A DNA stretch of 20,803 nucleotides from a virus, in IMG/VR virus record IMGVR_UViG_3300037189_009730, positions 1-20,803 of that record; one strand, written 5' to 3'. Both the position numbers and the translations under genes were made by a program. Positions 13,023-19,952 of the stretch are shown one piece after another. Each line of letters starts with the position of its first letter. Positions within the stretch are counted from its first letter, which is position 1. The notes beneath the pieces were generated by a model, which saw nothing but the letters and a program-made list of their open reading frames with translations, was not told the origin of the DNA and searched no databases.

Positions 13023-14302
13023 CAGTGGAACTGTTCTTCTTCCGTGCTGCCTTTCAGGGCCTGCGTTGACGATGTGGCTTCGATGGTAGTTGTGACCCGG
13101 TCAAAATATCCTGTTCCAACTTCGCGTTGGTGCTTGACCGCTTCAAAGCCTCGGGCTCCGTCGGTGAATTCTCGTTGTTGTAGTTCCACAAACGCAGACA
13201 TGCCGTTCCTAGCATAGCCATGAGCCAGATCAAACATTCCGTGATTAAGAGCATGAAACCCAGCGAGAGTAATGAACTGGAACCGGTAGCCCATTGCTCC
13301 AAGTTCACGTTGGAAAACGCTGATTGTTGTATCATCTAAGTTTTTCTTCCAATTGAAACTTGGCGAACAGTTGTATGCCAGCATCTTGTTGGGATATCGG
13401 TCATGTATTGCATCTGCAAAACGCCGGGCGAAATCCAAATCTGGTGTGCCTGTTTCGCACCAGATCAAGTCGGCATAGGCCGCATAAGCAAGCCCACGGC
13501 TCACAGCCTGTTCAAACCCGTTGCGGGTCACATAGAAACCTTCCACTGTGCGCTCACCTGTGAGGAATGGACGATCATTTTCATCCACATCCGACGTGAC
13601 CAAGTTGGCAGCTTCAGCATCGGTGCGTGCCAACAACACTGTGGGCACACCCATGACATCAGCGGCCAGTCTTGCAGCATTGAGTTTGTTCACAGCTTCA
13701 CGAGTAGGGATCAAGACCTTGCCACCCATGTGTCCGCACTTCTTGGCCGAAGCCAACTGATCTTCAAAGTGTACGCCTGCGGCGCCGGCTTCGATCATGG
13801 CTTTCATTAATTCATATGCGTTCAGTACACCACCAAAGCCTGACTCAGCATCGGCCACTATGGGTTGGAAAAAGTCTAAATCGCCTGAGCCTTCCATCCA
13901 TTGAATTTGATCTGCTCGTGCAAATGTGTTGTTGATTTTGCGTACCATTTCTGGCACTGAATTCACAGCATAAAGACTTTGATCTGGATACATTTGCCCT
14001 GACGTGTTGGCATCTGCGGCCACTTGCCAGCCACTCAAGTAGATACCTCGGAGTCCGGCCTTGACCTGTTGCAGGGCCTGCATGCCTGTGAGTGCGCCCA
14101 AGGTGGCCACATATGGCTCTTCCAACAGACTCATCCATAACTTGTTGGCACCACGTTCGGCCAAACTGTACTCCACAGGATTACTTCCTTGCAGGTCTAC
14201 CACCTGTTCTGCTGTGTAGTTGCGTCGGATATGGTCCCAGCGTGGATTGCTTTCCCATTCTTTTCTGATGTGTGTGGCTCGTGCTTTTTTGTTCAACGAC
14301 AT
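13022..14302 (-). CDS. aceA: Isocitrate lyase
   Basis: 426 residues, essentially full length (E. coli AceA 434). It cleaves isocitrate to glyoxylate and succinate, the first step of the glyoxylate shunt. All main motifs are intact: [30 protein letters not shown], the signature KKCGHMGGK with catalytic C189, [33 protein letters not shown] and [11 protein letters not shown]; the end GSTEEEQF matches the bacterial enzyme. The start at 14302 (MSLNKK) is chosen over an upstream in-frame TTG (14317) because AAGGA lies 7 nt before it. It follows the o-spanin gene by 21 nt and overlaps GT25 by 1 nt, so it is embedded in the phage late unit. No host-type flanking genes, and apparently functional. Its partner malate synthase (aceB/glcB) is not in the window. 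Confidence 0.96.
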   Translation of the reverse strand: MSLNKKARATHIRKEWESNPRWDHIRRNYTAEQVVDLQGSNPVEYSLAERGANKLWMSLLEEPYVATLGALTGMQALQQVKAGLRGIYLSGWQVAADANTSGQMYPDQSLYAVNSVPEMVRKINNTFARADQIQWMEGSGDLDFFQPIVADAESGFGGVLNAYELMKAMIEAGAAGVHFEDQLASAKKCGHMGGKVLIPTREAVNKLNAARLAADVMGVPTVLLARTDAEAANLVTSDVDENDRPFLTGERTVEGFYVTRNGFEQAVSRGLAYAAYADLIWCETGTPDLDFARRFADAIHDRYPNKMLAYNCSPSFNWKKNLDDTTISVFQRELGAMGYRFQFITLAGFHALNHGMFDLAHGYARNGMSAFVELQQREFTDGARGFEAVKHQREVGTGYFDRVTTTIEATSSTQALKGSTEEEQFH

Positions 14303-14323
14303 TTTGCTTCCTTTCAATGGTTA

Positions 14324-14593
14324 TTATTTGCCGATACTGTTGTAAATCTTTTGTTGATTGTCATACCACTGAGTCCAGCCGTCAGCACGATTCTTGCACT
14401 CGTAGTAGAGCGCATAGTTGGCCGTGACCACTTCCAAGAGACTACTTAGCTGGTGGTCTTGCGGGTTGACTTGTGCTAGGCTTGGGCAGGGTTCCCGCAG
14501 CTCCTGAGGACCTTCCGGAAATTTTATTTTGACTGGCACTGTTGAGCATCCAACAAGCGATACCAATGAGATAATAAGTAAAAAACTTTTCAT
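14324..14593 (-). CDS. Outer-membrane spanin-like lipoprotein (Rz1-like)
   Basis: 89 residues from ATG 14593 (an in-frame upstream start at 14608 is less likely; AAGG lies before the inner one). MKSFLLIISLVSLVGCSTVP is a lipoprotein signal with lipobox LVGC and C16. The short mature chain has Pro-containing N-terminal segments (VPVKIKFPEGPQ, EPCPSL) and the conserved-looking end VVTANYALYYECKNRADGWTQWYD, typical of phage Rz1/o-spanin lipoproteins. It would pair with the inner spanin to fuse inner and outer membranes at lysis. It is separated from the i-spanin gene by a homing endonuclease gene, whose stop it overlaps (ATGA). Confidence 0.85.
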   Translation of the reverse strand: MKSFLLIISLVSLVGCSTVPVKIKFPEGPQELREPCPSLAQVNPQDHQLSSLLEVVTANYALYYECKNRADGWTQWYDNQQKIYNSIGK

Positions 14594-15153
14594 TGGGCAA
14601 CCTTGCATTTGTCAAAATGCCAGCGTTTGGCATTACCAATATTCATTACTTTACGACAATGGGGACATTCTAAATCTCCGCCTAAATGTTGTCCTTTGAA
14701 CAAATCTTTTAAGCGTAAATAATGGTCTGGTTTGATTGCGTTTTGCCAGTTTCCTTTGCGACCTCTATTATAATTATTCAATGATATTTTAGTCTTGGTT
14801 TCTGATGTATGTTTTCTACCCAGAGCAGCGGTAGAGAGTTTTTGTATTGTTTCTTGTGAATAGCAGTCAGACTTTCCTTTGTTCCATGGCTCGGCCTGGC
14901 CACCAAATCTTTTGTTGTAGGTTTGTTCTGGAGTTTTTACAAGCTCTTTAATAAGTTTTTGCTCAACAAAAAAAGCTTCTTCGGCTGACCCTACAAACAA
15001 TATTTCTCGAGTAAAATCGTTTGGACGCTTGTAATACTCTTCAAGTAAATATTGTCCAGAACTGATGTAACCATCATCTGGAGTGCCTTTATGATATCCA
15101 ACATAAACTTTTCTAGTAACATTATCTGTCCATTGATAAACAAATGCTTCCAT
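14590..15153 (-). CDS. GIY-YIG homing endonuclease (Seg-like) with NUMOD3 motif and zinc finger
   Basis: 187 residues. The GIY-YIG domain (1-85) is in the variant form VYQ (5-7) ... YVGYHKG (17-23), with a metal-binding-type glutamate in FFVEQKLIKEL (about 61-71) and YNKRFGGQ closing the domain. A NUMOD3-type DNA-binding motif, GRKHTSETKTKIS, is at 112-124. A C2HC zinc finger at the C terminus uses C163, C166, H179 and C183. The gene is AT-richer than its neighbours, a sign of transfer. It overlaps the i-spanin stop by 1 nt (TAATG) and the o-spanin start by 4 nt (ATGA). It is free-standing: I see no intron. Probably spreads by cutting relatives that lack it. Confidence 0.9.
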   Translation of the reverse strand: MEAFVYQWTDNVTRKVYVGYHKGTPDDGYISSGQYLLEEYYKRPNDFTREILFVGSAEEAFFVEQKLIKELVKTPEQTYNKRFGGQAEPWNKGKSDCYSQETIQKLSTAALGRKHTSETKTKISLNNYNRGRKGNWQNAIKPDHYLRLKDLFKGQHLGGDLECPHCRKVMNIGNAKRWHFDKCKVAQ

Positions 15154-15617
15154 TATTTGGCCCCAGTAGTTTTATTTTGTGATGATTTATTATGTAAATC
15201 GATAGCAACATCAGGCACACGACACTCAGCGTCAATCTTGCTTGCATTAGCCCGCACGGCGGCTTGGTTTGCATTTTTTACTTCCTGTGTTAATTTTTTA
15301 TTCTGCTGGAGCTGATTATCTAACTTTTTATTTGCTTCAGCACTTTGTTTCTCTGCAATGACAATTTTGGCTTCTAGTTCCTTCACACGCTCACGCCATG
15401 CACGTTCTACGTCAGCACCACCTTTGAAGTAGACACCCAATACCAAACATATGACGCCAATGGCCTGTATGGGTCCGCGATACATGTTGAAATAAGGTAC
15501 CCAACGTGCGATCCACGCGGCACTTATGCCTACTAAACCCACGATGATGAGACCATTGACTAAAACTGTGATTAGCCAGTCGGGTATCAGGTTCCAAAGA
15601 AACGCCAACTGCCACAT
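15153..15617 (-). CDS. Inner-membrane spanin-like protein (Rz-like)
   Basis: 154 residues. Two hydrophobic segments (about 14-38 and 47-64) are followed by a long coiled coil (about 70-125, VKELEAKIVIAEKQSAEANKKL and on) and a Cys-containing periplasmic-type tail (AECRVPDVAIDLHNK). This is the architecture of inner-membrane spanins, although two helices instead of one is unusual and the N-terminal part could provide a holin or pinholin function. The gene starts 1 nt inside the endolysin stop (TGATG), forming the lysis unit with it. Its natural partner, the o-spanin-like lipoprotein, lies one gene downstream. Confidence 0.85.
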   Translation of the reverse strand: MWQLAFLWNLIPDWLITVLVNGLIIVGLVGISAAWIARWVPYFNMYRGPIQAIGVICLVLGVYFKGGADVERAWRERVKELEAKIVIAEKQSAEANKKLDNQLQQNKKLTQEVKNANQAAVRANASKIDAECRVPDVAIDLHNKSSQNKTTGAK

Positions 15618-16243
15618 CAGTGACCGCCAAACACATGTAATGCGTGCTGATAATGATTGATTCGGTCGGCCAATCCAATTGTGCCCCCATTTATTCTTTT
15701 GGTCATGGTCAGTATGTCATTCGTGTCGGCATACTGATTCAAGTTGTTGGTTTCCCAGAACCAGCAGGCACTTTGCACAGCGCCCTCGAAAGTTTCCAAG
15801 TAAGCACTGGTTTCCTCCACTGGTGTTTCTATTGAATCAGCAAAGTTTGAGTAGTTGCTCTTGCCTGTGAGCTGGATAAGGCCGCGACCACAATATCTAT
15901 AACCATCGCCCGACTCTTCTGGACCGTTGCCCATTCTGTTGGCATAGATCCTGTTGGCTATGGCTTCGGCCTTGTTGGGCAGGCTGGCATATTGATTGGC
16001 CAACTCATCTGTGGGAAAATACTTGGGAAATATCTTGCGCAGACTTGCGGCACGATAGTTCAAGTTTTCTTTAAGGAATACAAAGCCACCTGACTCATGG
16101 GCGCACTGTGCCAAAAAGGCAGCCACACGCTGTGGGGTGTCAATGCCGTAGTCGGGCAACAGCTTGTTTAGGGCACTACACCACTGATCAATGTAGGGAT
16201 TTTTGGGTATGATCTGGGCCAGTTGTTCTCTAGTAATTTGCAT
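15617..16243 (-). CDS. Endolysin, GH19 chitinase/lysozyme-type
   Basis: 208 residues, a single GH19 domain without signal peptide, hence holin-dependent. It starts MQITREQLAQIIP, then AAFLAQCAHESGGFVFLKENLNY (about 42-64) with the catalytic Glu in AHESGGF, GDGYRYCGRGLIQLTGKSNY (about 112-131), FWETNNLNQYA, and the C-terminal ITKR-type segment TKRINGGTIGLADR (about 182-195). This is the standard GH19 phage lysozyme layout that cleaves the peptidoglycan sugar backbone. AAGGA precedes the ATG in a leader of about 17 nt behind a late core (16266-16273). It opens the endolysin-spanin-aceA-GT25 unit. Confidence 0.93.
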   Translation of the reverse strand: MQITREQLAQIIPKNPYIDQWCSALNKLLPDYGIDTPQRVAAFLAQCAHESGGFVFLKENLNYRAASLRKIFPKYFPTDELANQYASLPNKAEAIANRIYANRMGNGPEESGDGYRYCGRGLIQLTGKSNYSNFADSIETPVEETSAYLETFEGAVQSACWFWETNNLNQYADTNDILTMTKRINGGTIGLADRINHYQHALHVFGGH

Positions 16244-16265
16244 GGGTGCTTCCTTGATATACCCA

Positions 16266-16273
16266 TATTTAGT
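16266..16273 (-). promoter_or_regulatory. Late promoter core ACTAAATA for the lysis/aceA unit
   Basis: ACTAAATA on the minus strand, 22 nt before the endolysin ATG; the leader has an AAGGA site. This promoter probably drives endolysin, i-spanin, endonuclease, o-spanin, aceA and GT25, since no convincing promoter is seen between these tightly joined genes. Confidence 0.6.
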
Positions 16274-16279
16274 TGCTTT

Positions 16280-16897
16280 CTATTGATAGACCTTGACTCT
16301 GACCTTGTGCTCTGCGTAGTTTTGTTGATATTGTTCTGGCGGTTGCCTTATCCCCAAACGATCACATAATTCCGTGTTGTTGTAAACAAAACTGGACAAA
16401 TCCCAAAAAGGACGCATGTCTGCATTTTGTCGGATTATTTGTTGATACATGTGTTCAATGTCTTTGTAATAGGGTCTATAATTGGGATAATCAATGTCGA
16501 ATCCTCCACAACGAACCCACCAACCCAAACAAGCATCGTCTCCGCGATGAACCAAAACTATTGGACAATCTGGCCAGGTGTGTTTTAAAAACGCTATGTG
16601 ATGCATGAACATGTGACTTTTTATTATTCGTACACCGTTTCCACTGAAAGGTCTATCAAATTCATGTTCGCATTCCTGTTGAGAATATTGATCCAATCGA
16701 TCAAACCATGTGCCAAATTCCATTCCGGGATCAAAATAGCTACCCTGGTGCATGGGTTGGCCAGCATAGGCCGTTTTGTGAGCATAACTTCGCTGGGCAC
16801 TATTGTCAGATCTATCAACCTCTGGACTGTAGTAAATGTTTTTGACTACCGAGCTCCATTTGGAACCCGGTGCGCCGGCTACAAAAATATATTTCAA
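16280..16897 (-). CDS. Sulfotransferase-like P-loop protein (TTG start)
   Basis: 205 residues, starting at TTG (16897) directly after the TctC stop (TAATTG, zero gap), so it is coupled to it. FVAGAPGSKWSSV (5-17) is a P-loop of the type that binds the 5'-phosphosulfate of PAPS, and PIVLVHRGDDACLGWWVRCGGF (about 121-142) resembles the 3'-phosphate-binding region of sulfotransferases. I recall close relatives in marine T4-like phages annotated as hypothetical or sulfotransferase. The role would be sulfation of glycans or another acceptor, which is unproven. A lone GTP- or ATP-binding function is the alternative. Confidence 0.75.
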   Translation of the reverse strand: MKYIFVAGAPGSKWSSVVKNIYYSPEVDRSDNSAQRSYAHKTAYAGQPMHQGSYFDPGMEFGTWFDRLDQYSQQECEHEFDRPFSGNGVRIIKSHMFMHHIAFLKHTWPDCPIVLVHRGDDACLGWWVRCGGFDIDYPNYRPYYKDIEHMYQQIIRQNADMRPFWDLSSFVYNNTELCDRLGIRQPPEQYQQNYAEHKVRVKVYQ

Positions 16898-17869
16898 TTA
16901 TTTCTCTATCTTAATATTTCGTGCTATGGGTGCAAATGTTGCCCTTAATTCTTCAGCATAGGTCATGACACCCCGGGGTGTTAATTCATCACGATCAATA
17001 ATTATATAGTTTTGTTCAGCCCAGTCTTGATATTCTCGTGACAGTATGGCTCGACTAAACCGGTCCACATACCAGTCTACGATAGTGTTGGGTGTATGTG
17101 GTGGTAACACCACGGTCCACCCTGCATATACTCGAAGCCCAGGAACAACATCACTGAGCAAGGGCACGTTTGGAAGAGCTTTCAACTGTGGACCGCCTGT
17201 GAGTCCAATGGGACGGACCTTGCCAGCTTCAATTAAGGGTCGAGCCACGGCCACGGGCATGATACCAAATTCTGTACCGGACCGACCATCGTAACTGGCC
17301 ACGCTCTGCACAGCAGGTGCTGGGCCTTGGAATGACACGCTTTGTACCTGTCGTGGATCAGCCCGGGTTTTCATCATGATGTATTCATAGGCCATTCTGT
17401 GTGCGCCGCCGCCTACTGCAATATTCACGGCGCGACCAGCAGTGATATATTTGACAAATTCCTGCGGAGTTGTTACCGAGCTTTTGCTCGAAGCCACCAA
17501 CACCAAGGGACTTTTGCCCAGAGTTACCACGGGCCGGAAACTGTTATATTCAAAACGTTTGACGTCACGTTGCCAAATGTCGTTGGTCACAAACAGGCTC
17601 ATGTGGCTAGGCACCATCAAGTGCAGGCCATCGCTGGCGGCTGTCATGAATGCGTTTGATGCCACAGCAGCATCTGCGCCCGGCCGGGTTTCTACAAAAA
17701 AGCTCACGCCAGGATTTTGTTTCATTACGATGTCGCTGGCTTTGCGGAAGCTGAGTTCGTTACCTGATCCAGGAGCAAATCCAATGGTAGTAGTCACGGT
17801 CCGGCTGGGAATCCACTGTGCCCATGCCAGTGCTGGAATCAATAGTAACGCGACTATGATATGTTTCAT
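16898..17869 (-). CDS. TctC/Bug-family solute-binding protein
   Basis: 323 residues, full length for the family. Signal peptide MKHIIVALLLIPALAWA followed by Q18, so it is exported. The tripartite-tricarboxylate-transporter receptor fold is recognisable: TTIGFAPGSGNE (about 27-38), VETRPGADAAVASNAF (about 58-73), DGLHLMVPSH, ITAGRAVNIAVGGGAHRMAYEYI, then GKVRPIGLTGG and LPNVPLLSDVVPG (about 217-245), where VRPIGLTG and LPNVPTL are Bug hallmarks. Such proteins bind citrate or other carboxylates in the periplasm for a TctAB permease, which is not encoded here, so it would have to use a host transporter. AAGGA lies 6 nt before the ATG. It is an unusual phage cargo gene. Confidence 0.88.
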   Translation of the reverse strand: MKHIIVALLLIPALAWAQWIPSRTVTTTIGFAPGSGNELSFRKASDIVMKQNPGVSFFVETRPGADAAVASNAFMTAASDGLHLMVPSHMSLFVTNDIWQRDVKRFEYNSFRPVVTLGKSPLVLVASSKSSVTTPQEFVKYITAGRAVNIAVGGGAHRMAYEYIMMKTRADPRQVQSVSFQGPAPAVQSVASYDGRSGTEFGIMPVAVARPLIEAGKVRPIGLTGGPQLKALPNVPLLSDVVPGLRVYAGWTVVLPPHTPNTIVDWYVDRFSRAILSREYQDWAEQNYIIIDRDELTPRGVMTYAEELRATFAPIARNIKIEK

Positions 17870-17905
17870 TTTAATCCTTAAAAAATTAGAGTAGTGCTGA
17901 AAATG

Positions 17906-17913
17906 TGTAAATA
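17906..17913 (+). promoter_or_regulatory. Plus-strand late promoter core TGTAAATA
   Basis: TGTAAATA followed by CTTA, on the plus strand, 55 nt before the methyltransferase start at 17969. The same 12-mer TGTAAATACTTA occurs upstream of the other plus-strand gene (20616-20627). Confidence 0.6.
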
Positions 17914-17942
17914 CTTATAGAAAATTTTAACAATGTTAAAAT

Positions 17943-17950
17943 TATTTATT
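17943..17950 (-). promoter_or_regulatory. Possible minus-strand late core AATAAATA for tctC-like gene
   Basis: AATAAATA on the minus strand about 73 nt before the TctC ATG, placed between the plus-strand core and the methyltransferase ATG. The region is AT-rich, so chance is a real alternative. Confidence 0.35.
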
Positions 17951-17968
17951 GAATACGGAAAAATTTTA

Positions 17969-18700
17969 ATGAACAACAAAATTTTTAATCTGGTTACAGA
18001 AAAGTTAGATCAGGCATTTGGACTAGCCAAGTACGATCATGTACGCACAAATTTAAACCTACAAACTGTGATTGAAGACCTGCCCTGGACTCCTGCACGT
18101 TATCGCAAGTTCCGAGATGCTGTAGAAGCCGAACTGGATCTAGCCTGTGACTGGTCCGGAACTGTGGAACAGATCGTGGACCAATTGGATCGTCAGTATC
18201 TCCGAAGATTCTTCGGAGAAATATGGAAACCTCGTACCGATGACTACAGTTATACTGGCTGGCCCTTGGCGGAAGAAATCAACCGACGCAATCCACAAAA
18301 TGTATTGGATGTGGGTTGTGGCTACAATCAATTTCAGGGCCGCATACCCAACTTGACAGGCATTGATCCCTACAATGACTGTGCTGACTACATGGTAGAC
18401 ATTTTGGATTATCATGTGCGTCCGGGCACACACGATCACATAATCTGTTTGGGATCAATCAACTTTAATTCACGCACTGACATTGAAGACAGATTTGCCC
18501 GTTGTGTGGATCTGCTGGCTTCAGGTGGCCGCATGTACTTTCGTGCCAATCCTGGTATACAATGGAAAAATGGTCCTTGGGTAGAAATATTTGCTTGGAA
18601 TTTCCAAGTGGTCAAAGAACTAGAAGAAAAGTACTCATTGAAACTGGAAACATTCAAACAGGACAATGACCGTTTGTACTTTGTTTACAGCAAGCCTTGA
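17969..18700 (+). CDS. Class I SAM-dependent methyltransferase-like protein
   Basis: 243 residues from ATG 17969; an in-frame ATG at 17933 would add 12 residues. The inner start is preferred because GGAA lies about 9 nt before it while the outer has no ribosome binding site, but the choice is uncertain. VLDVGCGYNQF at 112-122 is the SAM-binding motif I, GIDPYND (about 131-137) supplies the motif II acidic residue, and HIICLGSINF (about 157-166) and LLASGGRMYFRANPG (about 182-196) match later Rossmann strands. The substrate is unknown. It is one of only two plus-strand genes, with its own late promoter, and its end overlaps the converging SGNH-like gene by 16 nt. Confidence 0.85.
   Translation: MNNKIFNLVTEKLDQAFGLAKYDHVRTNLNLQTVIEDLPWTPARYRKFRDAVEAELDLACDWSGTVEQIVDQLDRQYLRRFFGEIWKPRTDDYSYTGWPLAEEINRRNPQNVLDVGCGYNQFQGRIPNLTGIDPYNDCADYMVDILDYHVRPGTHDHIICLGSINFNSRTDIEDRFARCVDLLASGGRMYFRANPGIQWKNGPWVEIFAWNFQVVKELEEKYSLKLETFKQDNDRLYFVYSKP
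18199..18219. repeat. Perfect 9-bp inverted repeat with 3-nt loop inside the methyltransferase gene
   Basis: TCTCCGAAG (18199-18207), loop ATT, CTTCGGAGA (18211-18219). It is a perfect stem within coding sequence. There is no T-run after it, so it is not a classical terminator for the plus-strand transcript. Confidence 0.6.
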
Positions 18701-19359
18701 TTTATCAGATAATCAGCAACAGCCTTGTGTGCATCTTCCAATGGGTGCCAGGCCTCTGATATAGCGTAACCATTTTTACGGCTCCAATCCAAGAAATTTA
18801 AATTGTCAAACGTAGTCATATACGGTTTGATATATTCTTGCAAATCTAACACCGCCGGAGTAGTGTGCCAGCGTTGATCAAATATTAGATCATCCATATA
18901 GGTCATTAAAAATGGAATGTTTTTCTGTTTAAGAGTATCTATGACCAATCGAATTGACATCAAGGTTGTTAATTTGTCTCGATATTCTGTGTGCAGACCC
19001 TGATAGTAAGTTTTTGCCAACGGCGTTGTATCAATGGGCATTATAGTACGCCAGTTTTCCCATTGAGCTGCTATCGGGTGATTATTAATTTGTGAATTTG
19101 TAAAATCAAATCGATCAATCCAGGTCCACCCAATTACAAACAAAGTGGAATCGTTGTCAACAGCGTGAGTTAATACCCGTTCAGCAATTTGTAAATTACC
19201 ACTACCTGGGCGAGCACGGCAGTCATATTCATAACCCAGATGTTGTGCTAAATGCGCAGGCCAAGTAAAATTGCTTGCGGTCGGAATTGGTAGATCACGG
19301 CCGTCATCGGCTAGTTCGGATCCAAAAATAAAACTACAGCCAAAACTTTTTAATTTCAT
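18685..19359 (-). CDS. SGNH/GDSL-like hydrolase
   Basis: 224 residues. SFGCSFIFGSEL (5-16) gives block I with a GCS variant of GDS and candidate nucleophile S9; ARPGSGNLQIAERV (about 49-62) resembles block II; LFVIGWTWIDRFDF (about 73-86) is in the position of block III; AWHPLEDAHKAVADYL (203-218) provides the block V histidine region (H205, D209, H211). It would act as an esterase or deacetylase on glycans or lipids. I recall such proteins near structural genes of marine T4-like phages. No Shine-Dalgarno is seen; a TATAAT stands only 5 nt before the ATG. It converges on the methyltransferase gene. Confidence 0.75.
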   Translation of the reverse strand: MKLKSFGCSFIFGSELADDGRDLPIPTASNFTWPAHLAQHLGYEYDCRARPGSGNLQIAERVLTHAVDNDSTLFVIGWTWIDRFDFTNSQINNHPIAAQWENWRTIMPIDTTPLAKTYYQGLHTEYRDKLTTLMSIRLVIDTLKQKNIPFLMTYMDDLIFDQRWHTTPAVLDLQEYIKPYMTTFDNLNFLDWSRKNGYAISEAWHPLEDAHKAVADYLINQGLL

Positions 19360-19391
19360 AGGTAATTATATACCTACTTTTGATACAGCTT

Positions 19392-19952
19392 TTAAATTAT
19401 GCCAGCAGCACTTTGGATGGTTTGTAGTGCTCGATCACGCTTGTCGTAAGTGGTCACAACCGGTATGCCTGCTGCCACACGCATTTCGTTGAGGTCTTTT
19501 TCGTACTTTTCTCTATAGGCTCGGGGACTCAATGGTACCGTGCTGTCAAAGACATCGCGGCTGAATGGAATTTCTTGTCCTCGATAATGCATGGTCCAGT
19601 CTTCAGCACCTTCAAATTCTGTAAGAGTGTTTAGGTCATTCAGCAACTGTTCTACGTTGCCACCGGCTGTGGAGCGGCGACGTATTTCCACATAGACCAA
19701 GTAGCGTCCGGGTTTGATTTCACCTGGGCTACGGTCGGCATCCAACACAAAGTCATAGCCCTTTTCAAACCACATCATGAGGTCCTTGGCTGCTTGATCG
19801 TTACGAACAAAGAAACTGACAACAATGATGTCATCATCATCGCCCATTTTGCTCGAAAACTCGTCCACATGCACGGTAGGCTTCATCAAGCCTTCCATGT
19901 CCTTGAATCCTAGGCTTTCAAATAGCTGGTTGTTGGAGTGTTTGTTGTGCAT
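19392..19952 (-). CDS. Conserved T4-like phage protein of unknown function
   Basis: 186 residues from the ATG at 19952 (AGG 7 nt upstream); in-frame GTG/ATG codons at 19970 and 19967 would extend it. The start lies within the end of the upstream gene (35-nt overlap). DDDDIIVVSFFVRNDQAAKDLMMWFEKGYDFVLDADRSPGE (about 38-78) is a distinctive, acidic alpha/beta segment that I associate with a protein conserved in marine T4-like phages and absent from T4 itself. A helical C-terminal part (RAYREKYEKDLNEMRVAAG) follows. No catalytic motif. Probably works with the 193-residue protein encoded just upstream. Confidence 0.8.
   Translation of the reverse strand: MHNKHSNNQLFESLGFKDMEGLMKPTVHVDEFSSKMGDDDDIIVVSFFVRNDQAAKDLMMWFEKGYDFVLDADRSPGEIKPGRYLVYVEIRRRSTAGGNVEQLLNDLNTLTEFEGAEDWTMHYRGQEIPFSRDVFDSTVPLSPRAYREKYEKDLNEMRVAAGIPVVTTYDKRDRALQTIQSAAGII

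Noticed and set aside
14714-15051. Plus-strand CGTAAATA (14714-14721) and AGTAAATA (15044-15051) as late promoters
   Set aside because: Both lie inside the AT-rich homing endonuclease gene, antisense to it and without a plus-strand gene downstream.
17933-17968. Upstream ATG at 17933 as methyltransferase start
   Set aside because: No ribosome binding site before it and the added 12 residues are in very AT-rich sequence; the ATG at 17969 has GGAA upstream. Not excluded.
18685-18720. Terminator between the converging methyltransferase and SGNH-like genes
   Set aside because: The genes overlap by 16 nt and I found no stable stem with a T-run on either strand.
19360-19385. TATAAT inside the inverted repeat AGGTA-N6-TACCT before the SGNH-like gene as a promoter/operator
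   Set aside because: There is no -35 box at 16-18 nt and the box is only 5 nt from the ATG. The repeat arms are 5 nt, too short to rule out chance.
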